A program made the position numbers and the translations under genes. Below, one piece after another: positions 1-11,269 of a stretch of 64,000 bases of DNA (positions within the stretch are counted from its first letter, which is position 1; the number at the start of each line of letters is the position of its first letter). The notes beneath the pieces are model-generated. The model worked only from the letters and a program-made list of their open reading frames with translations. It made no database searches and was not told the DNA's origin. The stretch is from Endomychus coccineus (lineage: Eukaryota > Arthropoda > Insecta > Coleoptera > Endomychidae): contig OY294067.1 of assembly GCA_958510875.1 (NCBI GenBank), forward strand, positions 276,006,742-276,070,741. The letters run 5' to 3'.

Positions 1-69
1 GTATACGACCGTGTTCTCTGGCAGCTGTCATTGTTGACTTATTAACACAAGGAATACCAGGGTTTTTAG

Positions 70-270
70 AAAAAAATTACGAAACCGTGCATTGTGCCGA
101 AATGCAAAACGGGGTACAAAAGTGTAAAGCAAGAAACTTCTGTTTTTAAAGTGCCGGAAGATGCGGAAATGCGAAAAAAGTGGATGCTTGCGATTCCGGA
201 TAGAAATCGTTTCAACGAGGTCTTTTATGTGTGCGAGCATGTAAAACGAAAAAGGGGAAGTTATTTTTAA
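70..270 (+). pseudogene. THAP-type zinc finger domain fragment
   Basis: The open frame from about 70 to the stop at 268-270 encodes a THAP-like DNA-binding domain. The first zinc pair is CIVPKC (bases 88-105). It is followed by a hydrophobic VFKVP stretch, the conserved tryptophan in KKWMLAIP (from base 175), a phenylalanine-containing segment, and a last metal pair at VCEH. THAP domains are C2CH zinc fingers used by transcription factors and by P-element-like transposases. Here the last pair is C-x-H rather than the usual C-x2-H, there is no methionine in front, and the frame ends just after the domain. I read it as a decayed exon or transposon relic, not a working gene. It could also be an exon of a spliced THAP gene starting left of the window. 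Confidence 0.6.
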
Positions 271-824
271 GATGAGTAATACATTCTGACAAGAGTAACA
301 GTTCTATTCCTCTCTCAAATCTGAACAGTAGATATTGCGTTACGAGAAAAATTATTCACCTAATAATGTGATTGTAGCCATACTTCGATCCAAGTGCTAG
401 CTGGTGGCTGAGCGAGGGACTACGAGTTTGGCGACATGTAAGAGACTCATGTCAAACATAGAGTTTGTATGTACGACCGTGACTACATCTTCTAACTCCA
501 GAGGAGTGCATGACATTGAACTACAACTATCAGACATTTCCACAAATTGATGAAATATTTCTCGTATGTCAGTACGAAATTCCATAGAAACTCGATTTCC
601 ATAGAAACGCTAAGAAAGTAAATCCGAATATTTTGAATTTTCAATAAATTTTTCCCGCAATATGTAACTTAATATTCATATACTTCATGATTGTACAAAA
701 AATAGTATTTATATCATGGCCGCGAAATTCTTCAGCAATCCCCGAGATTATATTGCCTCGGCCGCAAGCGGCCTTGGCGATAATTTTTCTCTCGATTGCA
801 AAAGAGTCGATTCGCGGCCTTGAT
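271..824. other. No gene seen; GC-rich palindromes at 718-819
   Basis: I recognise no coding sequence. The interval holds a small GC-rich island: GGCCGCGAA (718-726) is the inverse of TTCGCGGCC (811-819), and between them GGCCGCAAGCGGCC (760-773) is a perfect palindrome with a 2-bp centre. Confidence 0.6.
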
Positions 825-1026
825 TTAAGAATAACTATTCCACGCAAAATACAATGTTCAATCAAGACGCGAAATTCATTTTTTTCCATGATTACAAAAA
901 TGTGCAAGGTTGTTTGCTTTCGATGGGTGTCAAAACAGAACTGAATGGCATCACAAATGTCACATGGGATTTTCGATTGTGGTCCTATCTGTTTTATTTT
1001 TCAGGAACTTTCATCTTGCTCTCGTA
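825..1026 (-). mobile_element. mariner 5' end fragment
   Basis: Read on the minus strand, this starts with a terminal sequence TACGAG at 1026 and runs through a 5' untranslated region that closely matches the full mariner at 8724. It reaches an ATG at 889 and encodes MEKNEFRVLIEHCILRG, the typical mariner transposase N-terminus. Homology stops at about 825. Only the first ~20 residues remain, so it is a truncated, dead copy. The shared leader and terminal bases show that it belongs to the same or a close mariner family as the 8.7-kb element. Confidence 0.75.
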
Positions 1027-2594
1027 CATCTCAAAAATACTCCAAATCAATTCAGAAAGGCTTAAAACCTGCTAAAATTTGGACATTTTTTAGACCGATA
1101 ACAATACTTCCATTAGTGAGAGAAACACAAAGGTAATCAATCTGATGGAAATGCTTAGGTATCTTCAACATTAAACTCCAAAAATCTCCGTTTCCGCGAT
1201 GTGAGATAATATTGTGACCTAATATTCAAAAGCTCTTTTCGTCAGAAAGCAATATATTGCACAATCATGGAAATATGTTATTACATTCGGCCCGAATGGA
1301 TACTTACATTGCAGCTGAATCGAAAGAAAACACGTAGAAGGCAATTTTGATAACAGAAATAATAGGGATTTCGTAGTAAATGTAGTAGATGCTAATGTAT
1401 GCGGTTTGTGGTTTGTAATTCCGACCGTCATTATCGGAGTTTCCATAAAAGTGGCCTAGGAAATCTACATAAGAATAATGAAGGCGCCCTCGCTGGTTTA
1501 TCCGCATAAGAATAGCTCCAGTTATTCCACAACCTCATTACCATTTTTTAATTAAATACAATACACCAGAGTAGAATCTGAAGAGATAATACGTGAAATA
1601 TTTATTAGCATTCATTGTATGAGGGAATTTGTATAGGATTACCAACAATTTTGGTGAAAGCATCCGAGCTTGATTAAAATTCTCACTTCAAACAATACGT
1701 TTGTGCTATTGTTTTCATGGCGACCATACATGTTTTTCTGTCATCTGATCCTGAATACAACGGAATATCACAGAGAAGTTATCATTATTACATAAATCAT
1801 GAACTCAAAGTTTTGCAGGTACCTGTTGATTTCAAAAATAAGGCATCTAATTCCAGCAACAGAGAAATAACAAAGTAATGATGAGTTGAATTAGAGACAT
1901 ATACAGTATGTCCCATTCTTTAGCTTGGTGTATTGGGATCTCGGAAACTATACTAGTAAGAGGGTAGATTAAATGGATGAAGTTTTGAGGAGATAATAAT
2001 AATAAGTATTTATTTCCGAACAGGATACACCGAATTATAGGAGACCTTAAGTATTACAATGCATTGTGATTATAATTATGGTTGCACAAGAATAAATATT
2101 ATTAATATGTAGAGTAGCATATGGTATGATTATTGAGTAATTTTCCTTGCTATTTCAAACACTTTAATAAGGAAGTCATAGTTTATAGCACATTGTTGTC
2201 ATATTATAGTTATTACACATTGTATATATTGGACTTTTAATTTTGTGAGGCATACAATAAAATGTTGGTGGATTCCTACAGTTTAGACTGGTTACTGTAA
2301 AATTTACTTGCTGCAGAATTTGGTTACAGTTCATGTATGTTTCATATATTGATCATATTGATCAACACAAAATATTCGTTAATTTCTATCGAAAAATATG
2401 GTTGTCAATATATCCCCAAAGTACAAGTTATATCGGACAGCGCAAAAAAAAATTAAAAATACTCACATTGAATATTTTCATGGAATTTTTTGGAAAATGT
2501 TTAGAAACATTTACTATTTTGACTGAATATTATCTTAAAAAAATTGTACAGTTCATCTATATTTAATTGAAGTTGTGGATGACAGTTCTATTTG
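1027..2594. other. No recognisable feature
   Basis: AT-rich sequence. Short open frames here have no recognisable domain and look random. I see no repeat shared with the rest of the window. Confidence 0.5.
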
Positions 2595-2662
2595 TAACAT
2601 AGTTGATAACTCGCTTTTATAATGTCACTCTGTGTGGCGTAACAATTGTCATCAAGTAATCC
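2595..2662 (+). repeat. Relic of a Penelope-like element 3' end
   Basis: This matches the 3' untranslated region of the PLE at 29671-31535 (its bases 31369-31430): both read AGTTGATAACTC, then a TTT-rich step, then GTGTGG, ACAA and TTGTCA in the same order. Only about 70 bp survive. Confidence 0.5.
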
Positions 2663-3479
2663 AAAAGACTACTGTATAATACAGTGATGTATCTCATCTA
2701 ATTATGGCTTTTTGGTTTTGTTCACAAATTTACGTTTACTTTCTGATTTTGCTTCTAATGGGATCCAAGTTCAAGTTCTCTGACGCTTCTTATACGCATC
2801 GAAGTGTTGGTCAAGCCACCTCCGCGAGTTCCTGCAGACCCCTTGTTGCTCTTTTCGCGTGAATGATGTTCCACCAATTCCGACATTGGATGCCGTGGTT
2901 TTTATACTCACGACAGATGTTTCGTTATCTTATGGTGACAAGAAATATGCACGGTTTTAAATGACATCAAACGTACGCGGTTTATGAATTAAGAGTGAAT
3001 GCAAATCTGATCCTTATACTACACGAGTGTCTACACCCGATACTATCTATATTTCTATACAATAATATAATTATTCAGAATTGTCAATTTCATTATATCA
3101 CGCGTTTTTGCGATACTAATGTAAACGAAATCTTCTAAAATGTATGACCGATTGTTTCCTTTCAAATAACATTTATAACGTTACTGAGTTTCTAACTGCT
3201 TGATGGTTTTCGCTCGGAATTATAGATATATGAACTTGGAAAGAGATTGTTACCGACATCTATGATTTAATAGCGCAATTCGATTATCTTACTAATTCAC
3301 GTAAATTCAATTTTGTTTTAATTCATTATTCAACCTATATTTGAAATGAATTCACGCCAAGTAAACGCCGATTTTATAGAGAAAGAGTTGATTTGTTTGG
3401 CTTGTTCGTAGTTCAGAGAAATATTTGGAAAACGATCGAAGGATCATTTTCACAGACAGTTTTACACCGGTACCCCTTA
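2663..3479. other. No recognisable feature
   Basis: I could assign no coding sequence or repeat here. Confidence 0.5.
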
Positions 3480-3660
3480 CTTAGAATCATTTTTGGAAAT
3501 GATCAATTCTTGATATTCCAGATCGATCATTAACGTCACAAACTTATAGTTCAAGGCAGCTGTTTCGCTCTTTCCATAGACCTCATCAGTCGAATGCAAC
3601 GTTACTGAAGGAACTATATCGTTGAAGGTAATCATAACCATCCTTCATCGTGGTAAAAAG
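3480..3660 (-). repeat. Interspersed repeat X, copy 1, with hammerhead-like core
   Basis: This is shared with the inverted pair at 60990-61375. Common blocks are the GATCGATCA segment, the AGCTGTTT step, the CTCATCAG step and GTTACTGAA, in the same order and spacing. On the minus strand it contains CTGATGAG (3582-3589) followed by GCGAAAC (complement of 3562-3568), the two conserved blocks of a hammerhead ribozyme core, with a partly paired segment between them. Hammerhead motifs are known from Penelope-like elements, so this may be a PLE terminus; no PLE protein lies next to it. Confidence 0.45.
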
Positions 3661-4575
3661 ACCGAAATATCTGACGCCATCTATCAATAGATGTCCCACT
3701 GTTATCAAACAGAAGCCACCATGAGATGAATGAGTACTCATCTGTTTCTAATTCTTTTACATTGATCAAATCTTGTCGGTTCTCACTATAAAAGCTACAA
3801 AAGCAAATAATAAACATGGTTTGGAGTAGAACTATGAATATTGTAATTGTTCCAGTACTTCTTTACATTTGCAATGCTTTTCATTCTAGTAGCTTTTTCA
3901 ATCTGGATAATGTGTGTTATAATTCAGTTCCATAACTTTTAGTTTCCATTCTGTACCCATGTCTATGTAATTCACTAAGACTTTTCACACAAATGACTGC
4001 TGATCGAATTGATCCCTGAATAAATCGAATGGATAATTACCGTAATGGCATTGTGGGGAAGTGGCGAATGATTCGTATGCAAAAGTGTTCGTATTGCAGA
4101 TATGATGCAGAGTGAGCAAACGTTACAGCGGGGCCAGGGTGAGATGAGGCTCGCTTATCGGCGTCCTTCGATCGCTTGATGTGCAAGCCTCAAGTCGGAA
4201 GGTTGCAGATAGCGGTTATCTGTGGCGACTGCCGCTCGCCCGACTCTGGATAACTCAACCCCAATGCCTAAGCCTTCTCACCTATATTTGCGCCGTTCGC
4301 TATCATATTCTCACTTATTCAATTATGCATTATACCGGATCCAAATAGCAAGTAAACTTTCCGTATTATTATACAGAATGTTCCGAAGTCACGATAGGAA
4401 AATATTACGTTGAGAATGTTCTATGCCGGTTAGTGACCTATAAAAGGAGAATAATTCAAATAGTTTATAAGTCAAGCTGATGACTCCTTTCCCATGTAAA
4501 TGAATCCAGACAGGATGGACACCTCAGAAGTTATAATAATCTAAGGATTCAATTTACTCGAAACGCATAATCATA
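3661..4575. other. No recognisable feature
   Basis: I see no gene or repeat match. The pogo-like element begins directly to the right. Confidence 0.5.
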
Positions 4576-4587
4576 TAGGGGAGGGTG

Positions 4588-5000
4588 GTACTAAGTGAGA
4601 CGGCGTTCCAAGTGAGACAATCAGAATAACTATTTAAATTTCCCTCCAAATTACGTTTACTGTCAGTGAGTTGTTGACATTCATAAAGCAAAACGTTCTG
4701 CGACTTTATAGATTGTTTTAGATGATTTTTACAGTATTTTTATACAAAAACTAATTTTAAGGTAAGTTAGTTACTTTCTTATATCGATGTATTATACTGT
4801 ATAATATTTGTTTCATAGAATTTTGTGAATGTGATGTGATATTTGTAATATTTGGTTACTAACCTTACTTTCTGTATGATCATAGACATTGATATTAACA
4901 AAGATATTCATTTGAGGGCGTTCGTGTTGTGGCATCAGAATGTACTAAGTGAGACAATATATCTGGTACTAAGTGAGACTGTCTCAGTTAGTACCATAAT
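4588..5000. repeat. Left subterminal repeats of the pogo-like element
   Basis: Copies of GTACTAAGTGAGAC or close variants occur at the left tip (about 4588), again a few bases on as a CAAGTGAGAC variant (about 4609), near 4940 and 4968, and inverted near 4981. Matching copies sit at 6658-6720 and at the right tip. Repeated motifs of this kind next to transposon ends usually act as transposase-binding sites; that role is inferred. Confidence 0.6.
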
Positions 5001-5051
5001 ATAATTACGCAAATATCACTATATAATAGTTCTCACTGGAAAAACAACAAA

Positions 5052-6607
5052 ATGGCTGGTGAAGATTGGCGTAGGGCGTTCATGAAAAGAAATAATGAGA
5101 TTTCCATTCGGAAACCAGAAGCATGTAGCTTATCACGTCAAACCTCGTTTAATGTACACAATGTTAAAATATTTTTTGATAATTTGGCCAAGATTTTGAA
5201 GAAATACCCTAGTTTGGCAAAAGGAGTAAAACAGGTTTATCAATCTACAAGTGGTGAACGGGGGGAAACATTCACAATGTGTGGAATAATTTCGGCATCT
5301 GGAACATTTTTACCGCCGGTACTATTTCCCAGGAAAAACTTTAGAAATCATATGCTAAAAGATGGTCCAACAGGTGCTTTAGGCTTTGCAAACCCAAGTG
5401 GATGGATGAATTCAGAAATTTTCTTGGATGTTTCAAATCATTTTATTGCTCATAGCAATTCATGCAAAGAAAACGCTACTCTTCTTATATATGATAACCA
5501 TGAAAGTCACATTTCTCTAAAGGTGGTAAAAAGAGCTCGACAAGCAGGTGTTCAAATTTTGACGATTCCTCCTCATTGTAGTAACAAATTACAACCTTTA
5601 GATATTTCCATTTACGGACCTTTTAAAGCATATTATAATGCTGCATGCGACAAGTATATGCTTCAACATCCTGGAGTTCCTATGACCATATACGATTCAG
5701 CAGGACGAATTTCAGAAGCACTCCAAAAATCTTTTACGCCTGGTAATATAGTCGCGGGATTCAGAAAATCAGGAATTCACCCGTTTGACCCAGATGTGTT
5801 CAAGGACGCCGACTTCTTAACTTCGTTTGTAACTGACCGACCATATTCTAATGATCAAGAAACTGAGAATAAGGAAAATCAACCTGGTCCATCAGATGAA
5901 GAAGTAAAAATACACAACAAAAATGTTCCTCCTGCTGAAAAAACACCTCCAAAAAATACACAAATAGCTCAAACTAGCTTTATTTCACCCGAAGATATTC
6001 GAGGATTTCCCAAAGCATTACCCAGAGAACAAATTAGAAGGGGAAAAGAAAAGGGAAGAAGTAAAATAATAACGGAAACGGCTGAGAAGGATAAACTGAT
6101 AGAAAAGGAAAAATCAAAAGAATCAACTAAAAAAGTTAAGCGAAATATAAGTAAGTTACAAAAGGGGGGACCTAAGAAACCGCGTCAAAAGATTAAGAAG
6201 GCAAAGAAACGGGATTCGACAGACACTGATACCTCTGAAGATTCCGAATATGAAACGTTTTCTGAAACTGAAGACTGGGTACCCGATGATGAAACTGAAG
6301 ATACCGTTGTGACCAAGGCAGATGTATCAGTGGACAAATTTGTTTTAATTAGGTTCCCAAAACAAATTTATTATGTCTCAAAAGTTACAGGAGTGTCTAA
6401 CGATGAGTTCGAAGTGTCTTTTCTTCGTAAGAGCCTTGAATCCTTAAATTTTGGAACTGCTTTGTGTTTCCAGATATACCCGATACATCTTTTGTTGCGT
6501 TGAATGATATAGCAATGGTACTTCCAGATCCTGTTCCAGGCACTACAAAGCGACAGTCTAAATTGTACAAATTCAGAATTAACTTCAGCTCGGTTAATAT
6601 TCGCTAA
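5052..6607 (+). pseudogene. Pogo/DDE_1 transposase, catalytic Asp deleted, 3' frameshift
   Basis: The frame from the ATG at 5052 gives 483 residues. Residues 2-45 (AGEDW to FFDNL) match the linker and start of the DDE_1 endonuclease domain. Residues ~75-190 hold the domain core with two catalytic aspartates, D148 in YDNHESH and D184 in LQPLD. The first catalytic aspartate, normally in a DET(G/S) motif just before the AKGVKQV segment, is missing: the sequence jumps from KKYPS to LAKGVKQ, so an in-frame deletion of roughly 20 residues removed it. The psq/CENP-B DNA-binding domains normally placed before AGEDW are also absent, unless they lie in an unseen exon. Residues ~330-400 are lysine- and acid-rich. 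The C-terminal fold continues in the next frame after about 6465 (FVFPDIPD onward, to a stop at 6605-6607), so one frameshift truncates the tail. Confidence 0.85.
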
Positions 6608-6657
6608 AAAAATTATTTGACTTTTCTAATTTTATACTGAAGGTATGTAATATTGTA

Positions 6658-6902
6658 TGTCTCAGTTGGTACTTTTGTTAGTCTCACTTGGTACACTTTC
6701 AGGTACTAAATGAGACAAGATCGCACTTAAGAAAAAAATATTTTATTTTGCTTATTTTTGTGGTTAATTTCTTCTTTGTGTATAATTTAGAAAGCGGAGA
6801 GATTATACTATAAAATGAAATGAAAAGAAAACGGATGTATAGAAAAATAAATAAATTAGAGTGAAAAATGTTAATTTCATCTCACTTAGTACTATCCTCC
6901 CC
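6658..6902. repeat. Right subterminal repeats of the pogo-like element
   Basis: This contains inverted copies of the terminal motif near 6659 and 6682 (GTCTCAG and GTCTCACTTGGTAC forms), a direct copy near 6703 (GTACTAAATGAGAC), and the terminal copy near 6880. The interval between the transposase frame and the right end is otherwise AT-rich and non-coding. Confidence 0.6.
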
Positions 6903-6964
6903 TAGACAAGTATTTTGCATTAGAAGAAAATGGAAAAAAATATATATCTATATACGTATCTATA

Positions 6965-8136
6965 TGTATAAGAGGCAAATCCCACTCAATTAATCAATCA
7001 AAACGGAGGAAGGCAAGTCCAGGACATGTCCAACTCATATCAACGCCGAAGAGTAGAATTTTGCATGGACTGATGTCTCTTATGGCCTCAGGCAGCCTGT
7101 ATGCGTTGCCGACGTATTGTAGCCCAAAAGTATTGGACATTACTTTCTTTGGATATATTCATAGCCCCTGCTATCTCTCTAACTTTGATTCGAAGTTTGT
7201 CTTGCACCATTTGGTGAACAAATATTTATTGACAGCTCGATACTCTATTTTTTTCATATTCACAAAGCACTGACATCAACTCACTGAAACGATTGTCAAA
7301 TAACAACTGCGAGTACAAAATGGCTGAAATGTTGGTGAGTACCTTTCAAACTATGCGCAAACACATTCTTCCACTTTTGTTGACGAGCGCACACATCTTT
7401 CCGCATCTACTACAACCTGGGTCATCAAAAATGCCCATTATGTCTATTCAGATGACGATGTCCTGTGGAAAGTCCTGTATGTGTTTTTGCTCGTAGGAAG
7501 AAGGAATTTCGAACGTTCAGGCGAGTACCCCGCAATGTGATGTTCCGCCTGCCTCAAACCGGGGACACCACGCCAAACCGAAAGCCTATTAACACCAACC
7601 AAATACTACTCTCTCACTGACTCACTCAACACGAAATCTCCAGAACTATAGAGCGGTTCGACTTGTAACTTGGCAGATGTTCGTTATACAACGCAGGCAC
7701 CCCCTGAGACGGATTTGTCCAAGCTCAATGCCAAACGGGGTAAAAGGTATTCTATATATTTTGACGTTTTTGAAATCTAAAATAATCACGTAAAGTTCAA
7801 ATGACAGACTGTTCCATAGATTGCTGAATCATCATCACACAGTTCAGACAATCTATGACAGACAACACATAACCCCTTAACAAGACAGGTGACGTGCACT
7901 TGAACTGATACATTGAGTCACAAAATGTCCGTGACAGACCATTCCATAACACAGATCCATGTCAATTCGGATAAACTTCCACTTGATAGAGTATAATTTC
8001 ACGTCGTTCACGCCTTTAGCAGTTTCTACTCATTTGAAACAGTATTCATAGTCTTGAAACTTGGGGAAGGAGCCGACGATTTCTTCTGAGGGTTTGATCT
8101 GTTTCTGCGGGCGTAGCCTACGGACATACAGCTAGT
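6965..8136 (+). mobile_element. Non-autonomous Helitron-like (Helentron-type) repeat
   Basis: No protein is encoded. The block carries the runs of CTGACTCACTCA near 7615, the CCAGAACTATAGAGC segment and the TGGCAGATGTTCGTTATA segment that I recognise from widespread insect Helentron-like repeats. It ends with a short GC-rich hairpin (GCGGGCGTAGCCTACGG, 8107-8123) followed by CTAGT at 8132-8136. A hairpin just upstream of a CTRRT end is the signature of Helitron 3' termini. The right end is therefore well supported; the left end is only approximate. The short ORFs inside look random. Confidence 0.5.
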
Positions 8137-8141
8137 TTTGA

Positions 8142-8290
8142 ATAAAAGGCAAATTCACTGACTCATTGACTCACTCATAACTAAATCCCTGTCAAATCAA
8201 ATAAACTTTAACATAACATAGAATATAATGCTACATCTTTCCATGCCATCGGCTGTTTCTACTCGTTTGAAATATGTCATTTTTATCATT
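8142..8290 (+). repeat. Second, truncated copy of the Helitron-like repeat
   Basis: Directly after the first copy the sequence restarts with GGCAAATTCACTGACTCATT and a run of TGACTCACTCA, then a TTTCTACTCGTTTGAAA segment that parallels 8024-8041 of the first copy. The two are arranged head to tail, as is common for this group. Confidence 0.45.
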
Positions 8291-8723
8291 TAAATGAAAA
8301 TCAACACTCCGAACGTGTGGAGAAAATATTACCAAATTCATGAGTGCCTATGTAGGTTATTGATTTTATTTGTAAGAATGGTAGCGATAATCCTTTTGTT
8401 AATTCATAGTCAGCTACCTCGAAAACCTCTTAGATCCTAATTCCAAGAAAATTCATAAGACATCAAGGAGTTTTGAGTTTATTATTAACCCAACATTTTC
8501 CAGTAGCCATCTCAGTTCTCAATTTTTCCGACATCAGATTCGTCACCAGCGACCTGAATAACTCCTGAGATGCCAATTTCAAGAGAATTCATCAATTATT
8601 GACCGAATTATTGAATTTGTATATTGAATACAAAGTAATAAACAATTTGAGATCATCCTTTGGGATGGTATAGTTTCTATCATTGGCATATCATCAAAGT
8701 CATTGCAGAAGACTTCGACTGAA
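8291..8723. other. No recognisable feature
   Basis: AT-rich spacer between the Helitron-like repeat and the mariner. Confidence 0.5.
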
Positions 8724-9955
8724 TACGAGGGCTAAGTGAATGGTCCCTGAACAATAAAACAGATGGTGCCTCAATCGAAAATGCCATGTGACATTTGTGA
8801 TGTACCATCTTTAACTAGAATGCATCGAAATGTTCAAACTGATTCTGTTTTGACACCCATCGGAAGCAAATAACCTTGAAGATTTTTGTAAATATGGAAA
8901 AAAGTGAATTCTTGATTGAACATTATTTCTTGGGTGGAAAAAACATTACGCAAACAAAAGGCGTCATTGTTAAACATCATGGTGACTAACCATCAATTGG
9001 AACGATTCACAGGTGACTTACTGATTTTCGTTGTGATTGCCGAACGTTCTGGTCGTCCAATTGAGGTTACTACGCCAGAAATCGTGAATAAAATCCATGG
9101 TATATTGGATGATCGGCGAGCTAAAAGCACGATATTGCTGAGGCTTGGCCATCTCAGCCGAACGGGTACGGAACATTTCGCATAAATTTTTGGAAATGAG
9201 AAAGCTGTCTGCCAGATGAGTGCCGCATTTGCTCTCTGTTGAAAACAAGCGCGACCCTGTAACTCCTCCAACGGAGTGTTTGGTGATGTTCAAGCTCGAT
9301 AAGAAGGACTTTTTGCGCCGTTTCGTAACCGTGGACGAAACATGGAACCATCAGAACGCACCAGAGACCGAAGAACAGGCGAAACAGTAGACTTGTCCTG
9401 GCGAATCAAAGCTGGAAAAGGCCAAAGTAGGTTTGTCGGCCAACAAAGTCATCATGGCGAAAGTTTTTGGGATGCACACAGTATCGTCCATATCGAAAAC
9501 CTTGAAGAGGGCAAAACGATCACCGGCGTATATTATGCAGAGATGTTGGATCGATTCGAACCTGATTTGAAGCAAAAGCGGTCACATTTGGCAAAGAAAA
9601 AAGTGTTCTTTCATCAGAACAACGTACGGGCGCACAGGTCCACAGTCGCAATGGTAAAATTGCATGAATTGCGCTATGAATTGGTTCGTCATCCGCCATA
9701 TTCTCCAGATTTGCTCCTCTGCGATTTTTATCTATTCCCAAACTTGGAAAAATTGCTCGGTGGAAAGAGATTTGGCACCGACATCGTTGAAACAAACGCC
9801 TACTTTGAAGAATTGCCGAAATCAAATTATTTGGAAGGGATCGAAAAATTTGAAAAACGTTGAACGATGTGTATCGGGCTACAAGGAGATAATGTTGAGG
9901 AAATAAAATAAGTTTTGATCAAATAAATCATTTCTTGTTCCATCTTGTCCTCGTA
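8724..9955 (+). mobile_element. mariner transposon, full-length, inactive
   Basis: The termini are TACGAGGGC at 8724 and, at the right, CCTCGTA ending at 9955, with a TA at each edge as expected for mariner. The length of about 1.23 kb is close to the usual 1.3 kb. A mutated transposase reading frame fills the element. The right inverted repeat has diverged more than the left. Confidence 0.8.
8894..9911 (+). pseudogene. mariner transposase, several frameshifts, D-to-N at second catalytic site
   Basis: The start is the ATG at 8894 (MEKSEF). Recognisable pieces in order are the N-terminal HTH start, AERSGRPIEVTTPEIVNKIH near 9040-9100, RRFVTVDETW with the first catalytic aspartate near 9330, FWDA, EGKTITG and YYAEMLDRF, then HQNN near 9615, PYSPDLLLCDFYLFPNL with the third aspartate near 9700, and YLEGIEKFEKR. 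The second catalytic position, normally HQDN, reads HQNN. At least two frame changes occur between 8930 and 9360, and a conserved tryptophan codon has become TGA at 9861-9863; the family C-terminus continues in frame after it to the stop at 9909-9911. The element cannot make active transposase. Confidence 0.85.
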
Positions 9956-11269
9956 TATCCACTGATTGAGAGTTGAAAAACGTTACTATTTCTATTTTAC
10001 TTCATTTATTGTTCTTGTATTCTCTTTTGTTGTAAGATTTGATATCACAGTCAAAAGTACAACTGTCGGATGTATTAAATTGTAGGCACGTGTGCCTCCT
10101 CATATAATGGATCCAGCAGATGAAACGATTCAACAAAAAGCCATACCTTACCTGATATAAACAGATGTGCCCCTGTAACAGTGTGTTCTTGCAATGACGA
10201 CAAACACATTCAACAAAAACTATAATGGGGTAACGGCTCTTACCATTGTTCCTTATCTATCCCTATTCCAATTCATGACAAATAAAAATATGTTACTTGT
10301 TGAACTGGGTTTGTTAGCTTAATGCTACTAATCGAGACATTCTATTATTGAAGCTAAAATTTGCAACTCAACGGACAATGAATTTAATTCTAACTGGATC
10401 TTATACATGTATGAGAAAAAGAGTCAACGTATCTATATTTAGAGATATAAATAATATGTTTCTGAGCTAATTATGTGGCCACTTAGTTCATATTCTTGGA
10501 ACTGGTTGAAAATGTCAGCCTTTTGACATACATGCTCCACAAAAATGTTGTGCTAGATTTCCGAGATATATGAGGAAGATAATTAATTGATTTCTCCTAT
10601 TTCTTATATTAACACAGTCTCTTAACCTTTACAAGTGAGTTTCTCATAAGCTCCCCAAATTATTCCAAATGATTGTCTAAGGAATCTTATCTCTTGAAAA
10701 ATTATCAACTTCACGACCCGAAATATCCATCGAATTTTTAGTTCAAAAATCTTTGACTTATTGGATTCTGAAATGGATTATATTCTAGTCTGCTAGACGG
10801 GTACTTTCTATCCGAAATATGATGTGATAGTTTGGTAACTTATGCTATATTTCTCATTGGCACAATAGAATGTAGGATTGCTAATTGTAACAGTTTCAAA
10901 ATCACCAATACTGGTTTAAGAGGACGTTAATCCTTTTCTGACAGATGTTCATAAATCAACATACCGTTAGTTATAAGGATTGTTGAATACATCACTAAAA
11001 TCCAAATTTCGACAAAAATCATCCCCAAATTAATTTTTTTCTGGAAATCAAAGTAACGTGCTATCGAATATCTCCCTGAAAATTTCACATTTGCAATGAA
11101 TAAAATGTGTATTTTTTCCAGATATTTTTTCGAATTTATGTTAAGTCTTAAAATGATATTTCTTTGCAACTCCATTCTATTGAGAGTGAGACAAATAGCT
11201 GGAATCATGCTATCTTGCCTCATATCTAGTATGGGCTACTTAGAAATGGCCTACTCCAGATAACTACGG
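9956..11269. other. No recognisable feature
   Basis: AT-rich. A minus-strand open frame at 10927-11223 (98 codons) has no domain that I recognise. Confidence 0.5.

Larger units (their letters stand above)
4578..6902 (+). mobile_element. Pogo-like DNA transposon (Tc1/mariner superfamily), complete ends
   Basis: The 2325-bp element is flanked by TA at 4576-4577 and 6903-6904, the target duplication of this superfamily. Its terminal inverted repeats are GGGGAGGGTGGTACTAAG on the left and GGGGAGGATAGTACTAAG on the complemented right. The repeat core (GTACTAAGTGAGAC and close variants) occurs again several times inside both ends, in both orientations. The transposase frame occupies the middle. 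Clear ends and a long open frame point to fairly recent insertion, but the protein is defective. It is the best-preserved DNA transposon in the window. Confidence 0.85.

Noticed and set aside
641..907. 88-codon minus-strand ORF as a gene
   Set aside because: Only its first ~20 residues (from the ATG at 889) match anything, namely mariner transposase; the rest is random read-through past the truncation.
9520..9825. 101-codon minus-strand ORF in the mariner
   Set aside because: It lies opposite the conserved transposase C-terminal half and is an antisense shadow.
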